Below are positions 45,686 through 52,694 of a DNA stretch of 64,000 nt, piece by piece; within the stretch, counting starts at the first letter, position 1, and every line of letters begins with the position of its first letter. This stretch comes from Paenibacillus gyeongsangnamensis (lineage in GTDB: Bacteria; Bacillota; Bacilli; Paenibacillales; NBRC-103111): NCBI RefSeq assembly GCF_027533625.1, contig NZ_JAQAGZ010000009.1, positions 124,001 to 188,000 on the forward strand. The letters are read 5' to 3'. The notes under the pieces are model-generated. The model saw only the letters and a list, made by a program, of their open reading frames with translations. It was not told where the DNA came from and searched no databases. A program made the position numbers and the translations under genes.

Positions 45686-45802
45686 ATGCAGATGTGTGGC
45701 GTTATCATTCGTGGCCGTGCTTATGTCAAGCTAGCAGGAACCTTTTATCCATTGACCATGATCGCTGCTAAACAAAGGGAGGCGAAAAAAATTGATTCCT
45801 AA
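45686..45802 (+). CDS. Small phage-like peptide
   Basis: Thirty-eight residues beginning MQMCGVIIRGRAYVKLAG, with AGAAGGTGAT before the ATG. It overlaps the TTG start of the next gene by 11 bases, so it is likely translated. No family recognised. Confidence 0.45.
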   Translation: MQMCGVIIRGRAYVKLAGTFYPLTMIAAKQREAKKIDS

Positions 45803-46139
45803 AATCACCGTCATTTACATCGAAGAAAATGGATATCAGGAAGAGTACAACGGATATCTAACCGATTCGCAACATGCAATGTATGTTGAACCAAAATATG
45901 GAGAATTGTACTTGACACATGTTATGCCTACCAATCAATCGAATGTCTACAAAATTGATTCCGGCTTTTTGATCTTGGGGTCTGTGGAGGAAGGGCAAGA
46001 AGAGACGGTAATTAATTCCCTTATGGAAGTATTAAGGTCAAGATCTGCGTACGACTTCCTCACAAGCGTTATGTTAAATGTTGAGGAAGTAATTGAATTT
46101 GATGATCTGATCATACCCGGACTACTTAAAGCCAATTAA
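45792..46139 (+). CDS. Hypothetical phage-like protein
   Basis: A 115-residue soluble protein starting IPKITVIYIEENGYQEEY. TTG start with AAGGGAGGCG upstream. Acidic, no recognised family. Member of a four-gene cluster (45686-46761) transcribed away from the Cro/CI regulator; spacing to the next gene is short. Confidence 0.5.
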   Translation: MIPKITVIYIEENGYQEEYNGYLTDSQHAMYVEPKYGELYLTHVMPTNQSNVYKIDSGFLILGSVEEGQEETVINSLMEVLRSRSAYDFLTSVMLNVEEVIEFDDLIIPGLLKAN

Positions 46140-46153
46140 GGGAGATGGGATTC

Positions 46154-46516
46154 ATGGCCGAATTCTGGAAGAGAATCTTTCGCCTTAGAGAAAAAACTGC
46201 AGCTGAATTATTGGCCGAAAAATATTTTGATGAGATTGGCAACAATAGCCCGTATAGATTAGCTCAACATTTAGATGTGGGATACTCTTACACTAAGCTA
46301 GGGAACCTTGTTGGTCTGTATACATCCGACCCTCTTAATCCTGATCATCAGCACATTTACATTAACCTGGACATCGATCACGAAGAACAAGCTGAGGTTG
46401 TCTCTGAGCTTATGTATCATCACCTCGAGCAAAAAGGGATTGAACGAAGCCTAACCAAAAGGGAAGTTGATAAAGCTGCGAGGCAAAGGAGGAAGGGTAC
46501 GCTATGGTGGATCTGA
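46154..46516 (+). CDS. ImmA/IrrE-like protein with degenerate active site
   Basis: A 120-residue protein resembling small ImmA-type metallopeptidases of phages: ELLAEKYFDEI, RLAQHLDVGYSYTKLGNLVGLYTSDP and HIYINLDIDHEEQAEVVSEL. The place of the HExxH motif reads SELMYHH, so zinc ligation and peptidase activity are probably lost. ImmA proteins cleave or inactivate a phage repressor; the nearby Cro/CI gene is a possible partner. ATG at 46154 chosen over 46145 on ribosome-site spacing. Confidence 0.45.
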   Translation: MAEFWKRIFRLREKTAAELLAEKYFDEIGNNSPYRLAQHLDVGYSYTKLGNLVGLYTSDPLNPDHQHIYINLDIDHEEQAEVVSELMYHHLEQKGIERSLTKREVDKAARQRRKGTLWWI

Positions 46517-46761
46517 AAGTTATTGAAAGAGAAAACGGTATGGTTGAGGTGCAGAGGAATGACGGTGAAGTCATGGTTATTAAAAAAGAAATATACGAAC
46601 TGGTAAATGATTTAATCGCTCAATTTGAGAAAACAGATCATCAAACTTTAACAGCTGCTATCCACTATTGGTCATCCGATCATAATGATCGAAATTCCAA
46701 GATTTTACACGATGCAGCAGTAATGTATTTGGACAATTACAGTACTGCTGTATCCATTTGA
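46504..46761 (+). CDS. Hypothetical phage-like protein
   Basis: An 85-residue protein starting MVDLKVIERENGMVEVQRN. GGAGG precedes the ATG and it overlaps the previous gene by 13 bases. No family recognised. Followed by a terminator at 46771. Confidence 0.5.
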   Translation: MVDLKVIERENGMVEVQRNDGEVMVIKKEIYELVNDLIAQFEKTDHQTLTAAIHYWSSDHNDRNSKILHDAAVMYLDNYSTAVSI

Positions 46762-46770
46762 AAACAAACA

Positions 46771-46801
46771 AAGGGGCAGGATATAATTCCTGCTCCTTTT
46801 G
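46771..46801 (+). terminator. Terminator of the small phage-gene cluster
   Basis: AAGGGGCAGGA and TCCTGCTCCTT around TATAAT, with TTTT after. Confidence 0.75.
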
Positions 46802-46954
46802 CTTTAGGTCGAGTGGCTCGAAACCTTCGGGCAAACTTCCAGTATCCCGGCTCGTTCCCGGCCCGTTTTAACTTCGAGCTCATGAACGGACGGCATCCGG
46901 CTACGGCCGGCAGAGAAGTTTGCAATGATGAGTAGTAGCAATTTCCGTTCAATA

Positions 46955-47296
46955 TCAAAACTCAACTCCTACGATATCCTTGAAATCGATCACTTTCCAA
47001 TCGTGGTTAAGCTTGATCTTAACGAGATACTGATGAGGATCGAGACCGGTGATTACGCCCGTATAATGACTGTTCTCGTACTCGCCAAAGACCGTAACCA
47101 TGACCTCTAAATGCTCCTTCATCGACATTCGCAGCTTACCGAACATTTCCTGTTGCTCTTCCTCTGTCAACTCTGGCCGCGGCTGCTTTCTAAGGCTGAT
47201 ACTCTGTTCGATTAGAGCCTGCTTGTGCTCAGGTAGCATCATGCGAGATCCTTCCCAGACTAGGTTTCCACCTGGCGTTAATTTGTTGTTCTTCAT
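46955..47296 (-). CDS. yolD: YolD-like protein
   Basis: A 113-residue protein. LVWEGSRMMLPEHKQALIEQ and RPELTEEEQQEMFGKLRMSM match YolD, usually found next to a Y-family polymerase (UvrX) in SOS operons of prophages. Here the partner polymerase is missing. It overlaps the upstream 67-residue gene by four bases and lies behind two LexA boxes. Function unknown but DNA-damage linked. Confidence 0.82.
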   Translation of the reverse strand: MKNNKLTPGGNLVWEGSRMMLPEHKQALIEQSISLRKQPRPELTEEEQQEMFGKLRMSMKEHLEVMVTVFGEYENSHYTGVITGLDPHQYLVKIKLNHDWKVIDFKDIVGVEF

Positions 47297-47496
47297 GCTG
47301 TTCTTCTTACCGACTGTACGGCCAGAATATTTTTAGACTGAAATATCCGCGGCGCATGCCGTTCAAGGCAGAAAGCTTTGACGACCCCGTCGTAGATGGC
47401 CCTTACTTCGATCCGCCGCTGGGTGATCCGGTTGTCACGGTCAAGGTAAATGATCTCGACGATACGACCAGTATACTTCTGAAGGGACTTTTCCAT
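47293..47496 (-). CDS. Small WYL-like protein of the SOS operon
   Basis: A 67-residue protein beginning MEKSLQKYTGRIVEIIYLD; GRIVEIIYLDRDNRITQRRIEV resembles a WYL-type beta domain and CLERHAPRIFQSKNILAV its end. GGAGG precedes the ATG at 47496. With yolD it forms a two-gene unit behind LexA boxes. Confidence 0.6.
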   Translation of the reverse strand: MEKSLQKYTGRIVEIIYLDRDNRITQRRIEVRAIYDGVVKAFCLERHAPRIFQSKNILAVQSVRRTA

Positions 47497-47513
47497 ATTA
47501 CTTCCTCCAATAA

Positions 47514-47525
47514 GAACTATTGTTC
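47514..47525 (-). promoter_or_regulatory. LexA (DinR) box 1
   Basis: GAAC-TATT-GTTC, a perfect GAAC-N4-GTTC palindrome directly before the 47496 ribosome site. Confidence 0.65.
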
Positions 47526-47539
47526 TTATATTATATACA

Positions 47540-47551
47540 GAACATTCGTTC
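47540..47551 (-). promoter_or_regulatory. LexA (DinR) box 2
   Basis: GAAC-ATTC-GTTC, 26 bases from box 1. On the minus strand a TATAAT lies between the boxes, so the boxes flank the core promoter. Confidence 0.65.
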
Positions 47552-47809
47552 CTTGTGCAAGAGGGAATAAAAAGAAAAAGCCCCCGCCATGTCGATGGAG
47601 AGCGACTGCGGGGCAATGTTTGATTGGTCAATTTTATTATGGAATAAGTACATTAGCATAGCATTAAATGAACATCACTAATTCATTAAATTGCCGCGTT
47701 TAAACGTACTCGAATCGAACTATAACCCACTTTGGTTTGGATTCGATCACTCATTAACAAGAGAAAGAGATCGGCCAAATCACCACCGACCCCTCCTCAA
47801 ATCACACTC

Positions 47810-48013
47810 TTAATAATAACTACCTCTAAAGCTATTTGTTAGGACAGGAAGCATTCTGATGGTACGAACCATCTCTGATTTACAAAAAATGCAAATCGGA
47901 GCTGTTTCAAAAGAAAAATCTTCTCTTATCCAACCCAAGCAGTTTTCTTTATTGCATATCCAAACTGATGTTTCAACCTCTTGAACCGGCTCCTTGTCCT
48001 TAGAAAATCTCAA
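47810..48013 (-). CDS. ydjO: YdjO family cold-inducible protein
   Basis: A 67-residue protein. VWICNKENCLGWIREDF and ICIFCKSEMV form the two Cys pairs and CxGW element typical of YdjO. TTG start with AAAGGAGG. In Bacillus ydjO is cold-induced; here the leader contains an inverted repeat (GAATTGGCA/TGCCAATT), which could respond to temperature. Confidence 0.78.
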   Translation of the reverse strand: MRFSKDKEPVQEVETSVWICNKENCLGWIREDFSFETAPICIFCKSEMVRTIRMLPVLTNSFRGSYY

Positions 48014-48354
48014 ATTAAAACCTCCTTTGAATTGGCAACTTTAAATGTCTATGCCAATTTAACCCGTCGTATTATTTTCTTTATTTGAAGAGTTTATTTT
48101 GGAGTTAAGGTGACTAATTCGACACTCCAAAAATAAAAGGGTTTGCTGAAGCAAGGAGCTAAAAAGCTACCCCTCAAATTTGATAGCCCTTTGAGGTTGC
48201 TTCCTCAAAGGGCTATTGCCAGACAAGATAGCTTGACCACATTTTTGACCACGATAATAAAATTCTGTGGTCAATACAGTGGAAGCAATGTACAAAAATC
48301 GATTATATAGCGGACTCACAGGACTATAAAAAACTCAAAAAACGCATTAAGAAG
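48014..48354. other. Gap before the right duplication copy
   Basis: Holds a hairpin at 48183-48216 (ATAGCCCTTTGAGG and its complement, no T-run) and a 40-codon open stretch (IDYIADSQDYKKLKKRIKKF) reading straight into the duplicated gene end; it has no start codon and is probably a fused remnant. Confidence 0.5.
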
Positions 48355-48655
48355 TTTGAATCGAACTACAACATGGCCAATCTTCTGTCGGAATCTACTG
48401 GACGTTTAAGATTAGACTGAAAAGCAATTATTCCATTCCTATCTTAAGATCAACAAACCTTCGCTTAAGCGTTCGCTATAGCGAAGGTTTTTTAACGCTA
48501 TAGAAAGTTTAAGTTCGCTGAAGCGCTAAAGCGGACTGCAACTTTCTATACCAAGAAAAGCTACCTCTAAAAACGGTCTGGCTGCTTTGAAGGACTCCGA
48601 TAAGGAGTTTTTCTTATTGCGGCTGCTTCCCTGGCTCACCTTGCCATCTGCCACG
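48355..48655 (+). repeat. Right copy of the 300-bp direct duplication
   Basis: Repeats 42735-43035 with a few substitutions and a T6/T7 difference. Here the first 104 codons of the 42420-type gene are missing and only FESNYNMANLL to RLRLD remain (stop at 48418-48420), while the convergent membrane gene at the other end is intact. Confidence 0.9.
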
Positions 48656-49126
48656 AAATCGGTAATACAAGATCATCCAAAGGCTTTGCACTAACAAATA
48701 TACCAGAAATGAATACCAAAATTTGTAACCGTTTGTATAGTGAAAAATGCCCAATATTGCAGCTACCCCTTCCATACCCATACCAATCAAAGACCATATT
48801 AGTATGTAAATTGGAATAAACGATGGTTTAACTCGGAAATGTTCATAAGCATAAAAAAACAAATAACTGAACGGTCCGTACATCCAGTAAGAAACAAAAT
48901 CCATGACCTCAAAAAGAGATACATCATTTACATCATAAAAACTAACGGGTTGAACACTAAGCGTGTGGTCGAAAAAGAAACCGGTAAAAACTCCGCACAG
49001 AAAAAAAACGGTTGCAATCTGTTTTGGAAACCGTTTGGGCAATAAATACACAACGATAATCCCAATGGATAAACCGATAATAACAGACCATTCATTTCCG
49101 TTAAATTGATTGTCGTAAACAATCAT
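48614..49126 (-). CDS. CBO0543-type membrane protein
   Basis: A 170-residue protein with about five membrane helices: VVYLLPKRF, FFLCGVFTGFFFDH, VSYWMYGPFSYLFFYAYEHF and the GMGMEGVAAILGIFHYTNGYKFWYS-type region (positions about 113-137) fit the CBO0543 family. Function unknown. The last 12 codons are in the duplicated segment. The next gene upstream overlaps by four bases. Confidence 0.72.
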   Translation of the reverse strand: MIVYDNQFNGNEWSVIIGLSIGIIVVYLLPKRFPKQIATVFFLCGVFTGFFFDHTLSVQPVSFYDVNDVSLFEVMDFVSYWMYGPFSYLFFYAYEHFRVKPSFIPIYILIWSLIGMGMEGVAAILGIFHYTNGYKFWYSFLVYLLVQSLWMILYYRFRGRWQGEPGKQPQ

Positions 49127-49593
49127 TCCAAATTCACTTCTTTCGGATCTGCACGTTTAATCCACCACACCATAACTCTTGAGAAAGCTACATAAGTACT
49201 AAACATGATCACGGTATATCCTGCGTTCCAGTTCGTTGTTGTAATAATCCCCAGCCATTCAATTAATTTCTGAATTAAGATAAAGGATAACACCATCATC
49301 GCTACAATAATCCATTTCAAGTATTTCCAAGAATATAACAGCACATTGGACGAAATTAAAAGCACTGTAGGAATCATAATGATCCTTAATACTAGATCTG
49401 AAAATGACTTCTCTATATCGTTGCTTACCTGAATATACTGAAGATTCAAATGGAAAATTGTAAAAATACTTAATTCGAAAATAATATTGGTAAAATAAAG
49501 GAATACCATCTCCAATTCGGAGAGCTTCTTGGGTATAAGTGTTAAGATGATAATTACCGACCATGAAAGAAGTACACTTATTCCAAGAGACAT
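49123..49593 (-). CDS. Membrane protein paired with CBO0543
   Basis: A 156-residue hydrophobic protein with four to five membrane helices (SVLLSWSVIIILTLI near the start, IIMIPTVLLISSNVLLYS, WIIVAMMVLSFILIQKL). Overlaps the CBO0543 gene by four bases. The ATG at 49593 has GAGGTG nine bases before it. No enzyme motif. Part of a three-gene membrane cluster. Confidence 0.65.
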   Translation of the reverse strand: MSLGISVLLSWSVIIILTLIPKKLSELEMVFLYFTNIIFELSIFTIFHLNLQYIQVSNDIEKSFSDLVLRIIMIPTVLLISSNVLLYSWKYLKWIIVAMMVLSFILIQKLIEWLGIITTTNWNAGYTVIMFSTYVAFSRVMVWWIKRADPKEVNLE

Positions 49594-49633
49594 TGTGAAT
49601 GGCACCTCACTCTAAGAGTTCAGAATACTTCAG

Positions 49634-50131
49634 TTACTTTGCTTTTTCTTTTAACCAACCTAGTTTCAATTTCCTAATAAAAATGAACCGGGTGTTCTTC
49701 CCTTGTGGTTCAAATGCGGCTCTATAAATTTCATCTTGCCATATTTGGTATACGTAAAGGACAACTGAAAGTGAAAGAGTAACGAAAAAATATTGCTAAG
49801 TCCGAATTCACCAAAACGTTCCGACCGCAAAAATGCCATAAGCAAAGCTGACATCTATCATATATCCCCAGGGGACAATGTATTTATGAATCGTCCACCA
49901 ATCGTATTGATAGGCAACCTGAAAAAGGATGGTCATGAGAAAAGAAGAAAAGATCGTTACAGGCATATAACGCTTGATCGTTTGTTTATTCGCCAGACCC
50001 AATGTTATCCAAGGCAGAAAAAGAAGCAGGTAAAGCAGCATTTGAATACCCACGATAAAGACAACTCCAATTTTTCTAATGTGGAAAAGCAATACTATCT
50101 TGATCTTATTTCCAGATTTTATACTTCGCAT
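49634..50131 (-). pseudogene. Third membrane-protein gene, with two in-frame stops
   Basis: The 49808-50131 frame (107 codons) starts MRSIKSGNKIKIVLLFHIRK and has MPVTIFSSFLMTILFQVAYQY and IVPWGYMIDVSFAYGIFAVG, the companion type of CBO0543 clusters. After TGA at residue 108, and a TAG five codons on, the same frame continues with QYFFVTLSLSVVLYVYQIW and an expected basic tail to TAA at 49634-49636. A total of 166 codons matches its neighbours in size, so this is a decayed gene. Confidence 0.6.
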
Positions 50132-50204
50132 GAGAAAAATTACAACACAGAGAGAACGGTAAAACGAGCGTATTTACCGGCTCGGCCGGTTCCGGTATAA
50201 TATA

Positions 50205-50235
50205 AAAAACAAAAAAGCGGCCCTGAGGGAGCCGC
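50205..50235 (-). terminator. Terminator of the SASP gene
   Basis: GCGGC and GCCGC arms around a 9-base loop with TTTTTT on the minus strand. Confidence 0.65.
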
Positions 50236-50259
50236 CCGGTAAGTATTCGAGGTGCCGCA

Positions 50260-50487
50260 TTATCTAGCGAATTTGCCGGCCAGTTGCTGTTCGGCGATTT
50301 GAACGAGACGACGAGTGATGTGGCCACCGATTGCTCCGGTATCACGGGTTGCCATGAAGCCGAAGTAACCGTCTTGAGGAATCTGGATGCCAAGTTCTTG
50401 CGCAACTTCATACTTCATTTGGTCCAGAGCCTGGGAAGCTTGAGGCACGACCAAAACGTTGCTGCTGCGGGATTGTCCTGCTGCCAT
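50260..50487 (-). CDS. Alpha/beta-type small acid-soluble spore protein
   Basis: A 75-residue SASP that coats spore DNA and protects it from damage. ALDQMKYEVAQELGIQ includes the GPR protease cleavage site (E-V-A-x-E), and GGHITRRLVQIAEQQL is the conserved C-terminal helix. GGAGGTGAT before the ATG at 50487 decides the start. A CATACTA -10 for sigma-G lies upstream, consistent with forespore expression. Confidence 0.92.
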   Translation of the reverse strand: MAAGQSRSSNVLVVPQASQALDQMKYEVAQELGIQIPQDGYFGFMATRDTGAIGGHITRRLVQIAEQQLAGKFAR

Positions 50488-50511
50488 CGATATCACCTCC
50501 TGTTCATTAGG

Positions 50512-50518
50512 TAGTATG
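50512..50518 (-). promoter_or_regulatory. Possible sigma-G -10 element
   Basis: CATACTA on the minus strand, 25 bases before the SASP start. A GTATA that could act as -35 lies 15 bases upstream of it, closer than usual. Confidence 0.35.
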
Positions 50519-50593
50519 TGCCAAAGCAAATTTTATACGCGGAGCAATAATTGGTAAATAATGGCCAAGTGCTTCCGGAAGGAGGAAGGCCGG

Positions 50594-51076
50594 ATGTTTA
50601 AGCTGCAATATGAGCATTTATCGCTCGAGCCCGATCTGCAGATCGTCCATGCGGATGTGACGCTGGAGATCGATGGGGAAACAATTATTGAGGAGCCGCT
50701 GTGCATCGACGTGGGACTTCCGGCGCTGCTGCTCAGCGCTGTGGAGGACGTGGAGCCTGCGCGCTGGTCCGACCCGGCAGAATGGAACAAGATGCCGTTC
50801 GTTTGCTGCGGATGCGGGGATCCGGAATGCCGCGCGTTTTCTTTTATCGTCCGGCATTCGGGCCTAGGTGAAATGGAGCTGCTGGAAATTGAAGAGAAGC
50901 CGAGCGGTTCCCCGCGCGTGCTGGGCAGCTATACGGTAAGCGAGTCGGAATACAAGGCGCAGGTGATCGCGATCGGCGAGGCATTTCTTCGGTTTGTGGA
51001 CGGGCTCGACTATCGGCCTTATTACAGCGAGACGGTGCGGACCGTTCGGGAACTGATGGATCGGCTGCAAAATTAA
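50594..51076 (+). CDS. Hypothetical protein with Cys cluster
   Basis: A 160-residue protein beginning MFKLQYEHLSLEPDLQIVH. VCCGCGDPECRAFSFIV (about 87-103) provides four to five Cys and could bind a metal. The rest looks like a mixed alpha/beta domain. AAGGAGGAAGG lies before the ATG at 50594; an upstream methionine at 50561 has no ribosome site. Family not recognised. Confidence 0.65.
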   Translation: MFKLQYEHLSLEPDLQIVHADVTLEIDGETIIEEPLCIDVGLPALLLSAVEDVEPARWSDPAEWNKMPFVCCGCGDPECRAFSFIVRHSGLGEMELLEIEEKPSGSPRVLGSYTVSESEYKAQVIAIGEAFLRFVDGLDYRPYYSETVRTVRELMDRLQN

Positions 51077-51159
51077 CCCGCGACAACTCAGGCGAACCGT
51101 CGTATAATGTGAGAAATTCGTTCCTATAGAAGGAACGTCGAAAGGAAGAGATGCGACCC

Positions 51160-52119
51160 ATGCCATTAGTCGATAAACCATTGGAGGAATTGTTACGGTA
51201 TGAGGGACGCAATCCGCGTCCCGATGATTTCGATGCTTACTGGGACCGAGCCATTGCCGAGATGAGAGCGGTCGACCCCCAGGTGGAGCTGGTGAAGGCG
51301 GATCTGGATCTGCCTTTTGCCGAGTGCTATCATCTCTATTTCACGGGTGTAAGGGGAGCCCGTATTCATGCCAAGTACATCAAGCCGAAGCAGGGGGCCG
51401 GCCCCCATCCGGCAGTCGTTCAGTTTCATGGGTACACGGGCCATTCCGGGGACTGGGCGGACAAGCTGGGCTATGCCGCTCTCGGATACTCCTTGTTCTC
51501 CATGGATTGCCGGGGGCAAGGCGGCTTGTCCGAGGATACCGGAGGCGTTCGCGGAACGACGCATCACGGGCATATTATCCGCGGCTTGAACGATCACCCG
51601 GATCAGCTGCTGTTCCGGCATATCTTTCTAGACACGGCCCAGCTGGCAGGTATTGCGATGAGCATGCCCGAGGTCGACCCGGAACGCGTAGGGGCGTTCG
51701 GGGGGTCCCAGGGAGGAGCGCTGACGATCGCTTGCGCTGCCCTCGAGCCCAGGATTAAGCGGCTGGCGCCGGTCTTTCCTTTTCTTAGCGATTACCGCCG
51801 CGTATGGGAGATGGATCTTGCGGAGAACGCTTATGCGGAGCTGCGGACGTTCTTCCGCCATTTTGACCCGCAGCATCGGCGGGAGGATGAGATTTTCACG
51901 AAGCTGGGTTATATCGACATCCAGTTTCTGGCGGAGCGGATTCAGGGCGAAGTGATGATGGGCGTAGGTCTGATGGACAAGGTATGCCCGCCGTCGACGC
52001 AGTTCGCCGCCTACAACAAGATCACCGCGCCGAAGTCGCTTGAAATTTACCCGGATTTCGGACATGAGAACTTGCCTGGATTTTCGGACAAGACGATGAA
52101 ATTTATGCAGGGGTTGTAA
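51160..52119 (+). CDS. axeA: CE7 acetyl xylan esterase / cephalosporin-C deacetylase
   Basis: A 319-residue alpha/beta hydrolase of the CE7 family, cytoplasmic. The nucleophile Ser sits in GAFGGSQGGALT, the acid in the GLMDKVCPPSTQ strand and the His in FGHENLP. VQFHGYTGHSGDW and DCRGQGGLSED are CE7 hallmarks. Removes acetyl groups from small xylooligosaccharides and similar esters. ATG at 51160 with AGGAAGAG; the GH43 gene at 56031 fits the same pathway. Confidence 0.92.
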   Translation: MPLVDKPLEELLRYEGRNPRPDDFDAYWDRAIAEMRAVDPQVELVKADLDLPFAECYHLYFTGVRGARIHAKYIKPKQGAGPHPAVVQFHGYTGHSGDWADKLGYAALGYSLFSMDCRGQGGLSEDTGGVRGTTHHGHIIRGLNDHPDQLLFRHIFLDTAQLAGIAMSMPEVDPERVGAFGGSQGGALTIACAALEPRIKRLAPVFPFLSDYRRVWEMDLAENAYAELRTFFRHFDPQHRREDEIFTKLGYIDIQFLAERIQGEVMMGVGLMDKVCPPSTQFAAYNKITAPKSLEIYPDFGHENLPGFSDKTMKFMQGL

Positions 52120-52160
52120 TCGCCCTGCAGCCTGCCCGTACGGATGTACGGGCTATTTTT

Positions 52161-52220
52161 GTTGATAAGAATTCATAAGTTTTCATAACTTATGGCTTCG
52201 CATCAACCTTGATAAACGCG
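52161..52220 (+). repeat. Dispersed two-hairpin repeat, 3'-truncated copy
   Basis: Carries the first hairpin pair (GTTGAT...ATCAAC with ATAAG...CTTAT) and ends at GATAAACGCG where the second hairpin should begin; a different sequence then follows. Confidence 0.75.
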
Positions 52221-52232
52221 CGAAAATGGATT

Positions 52233-52565
52233 CATCTGCTAACTAGCGTCTGGGTGTGCCGCTAGTAGGCATAACTCTGACGCCAAACGGGCCTATACAA
52301 CCGGGATGACGGTCAAGGGAACTAGGATGAACCCGATTAAACCCGGCATATGCCAAGGTTAAATGGGGCACATCCACGACAGTGCGAACTCGGATGAAGC
52401 CTTGCTGCGGCGGAATGATCCGGCTTGTGCAGGAACAAGTTAAATCCAACGGATGGCATATTCGACAAAAGTCGAGGATAATAAAGCTCGTAAGACCGGG
52501 GCCGAAAGATTGCTCTTCCCGGCCGGCATAACGGGCTATAGATGTAGGGGAAGTCATATTATGCT
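52233..52565 (+). mobile_element. Probable 5' fragment of a group II intron
   Basis: The sequence after 52232 starts GTGTGCC and shows phrases of group II introns: CTCTGACGCCAAACGGGCC, GGGAACTAGGATGAACCC, GTGCGAACTCGGATGAAGCC, and an AAAGATTGCTC... block. Domain V and a reverse transcriptase gene are not visible before the next gene, so this would be a truncated intron. The identification rests on pattern recognition only. Confidence 0.4.
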
Positions 52566-52694
52566 GAAAGCGGATTCACTTGATATCCGGATAGTGATGG
52601 GCGGGGGCCGGCACATCCGGCAACGGCGGCGCCGTGAAGAACGCTGCTCCGCAATAACCAGCGGGATGAATAAGCATAAGGGAGAAGATTGCAG
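52566..52694. other. Leader of the lipoprotein gene
   Basis: GC-rich, with no gene. It ends in GGGAGAAG, the ribosome site. Confidence 0.4.

Larger units (their letters stand above)
47497..47809. other. Gap with SOS promoter
   Basis: Contains the LexA boxes at 47514-47551, a C/G hairpin near 47578-47620 and otherwise AT-rich sequence with no gene. Confidence 0.6.

Noticed and set aside
46801..46925. GC-rich block with GGCAAACTTC/GAAGTTTGC ends downstream of yolD
   Set aside because: A possible inverted repeat or transcript end, but too little to assign.
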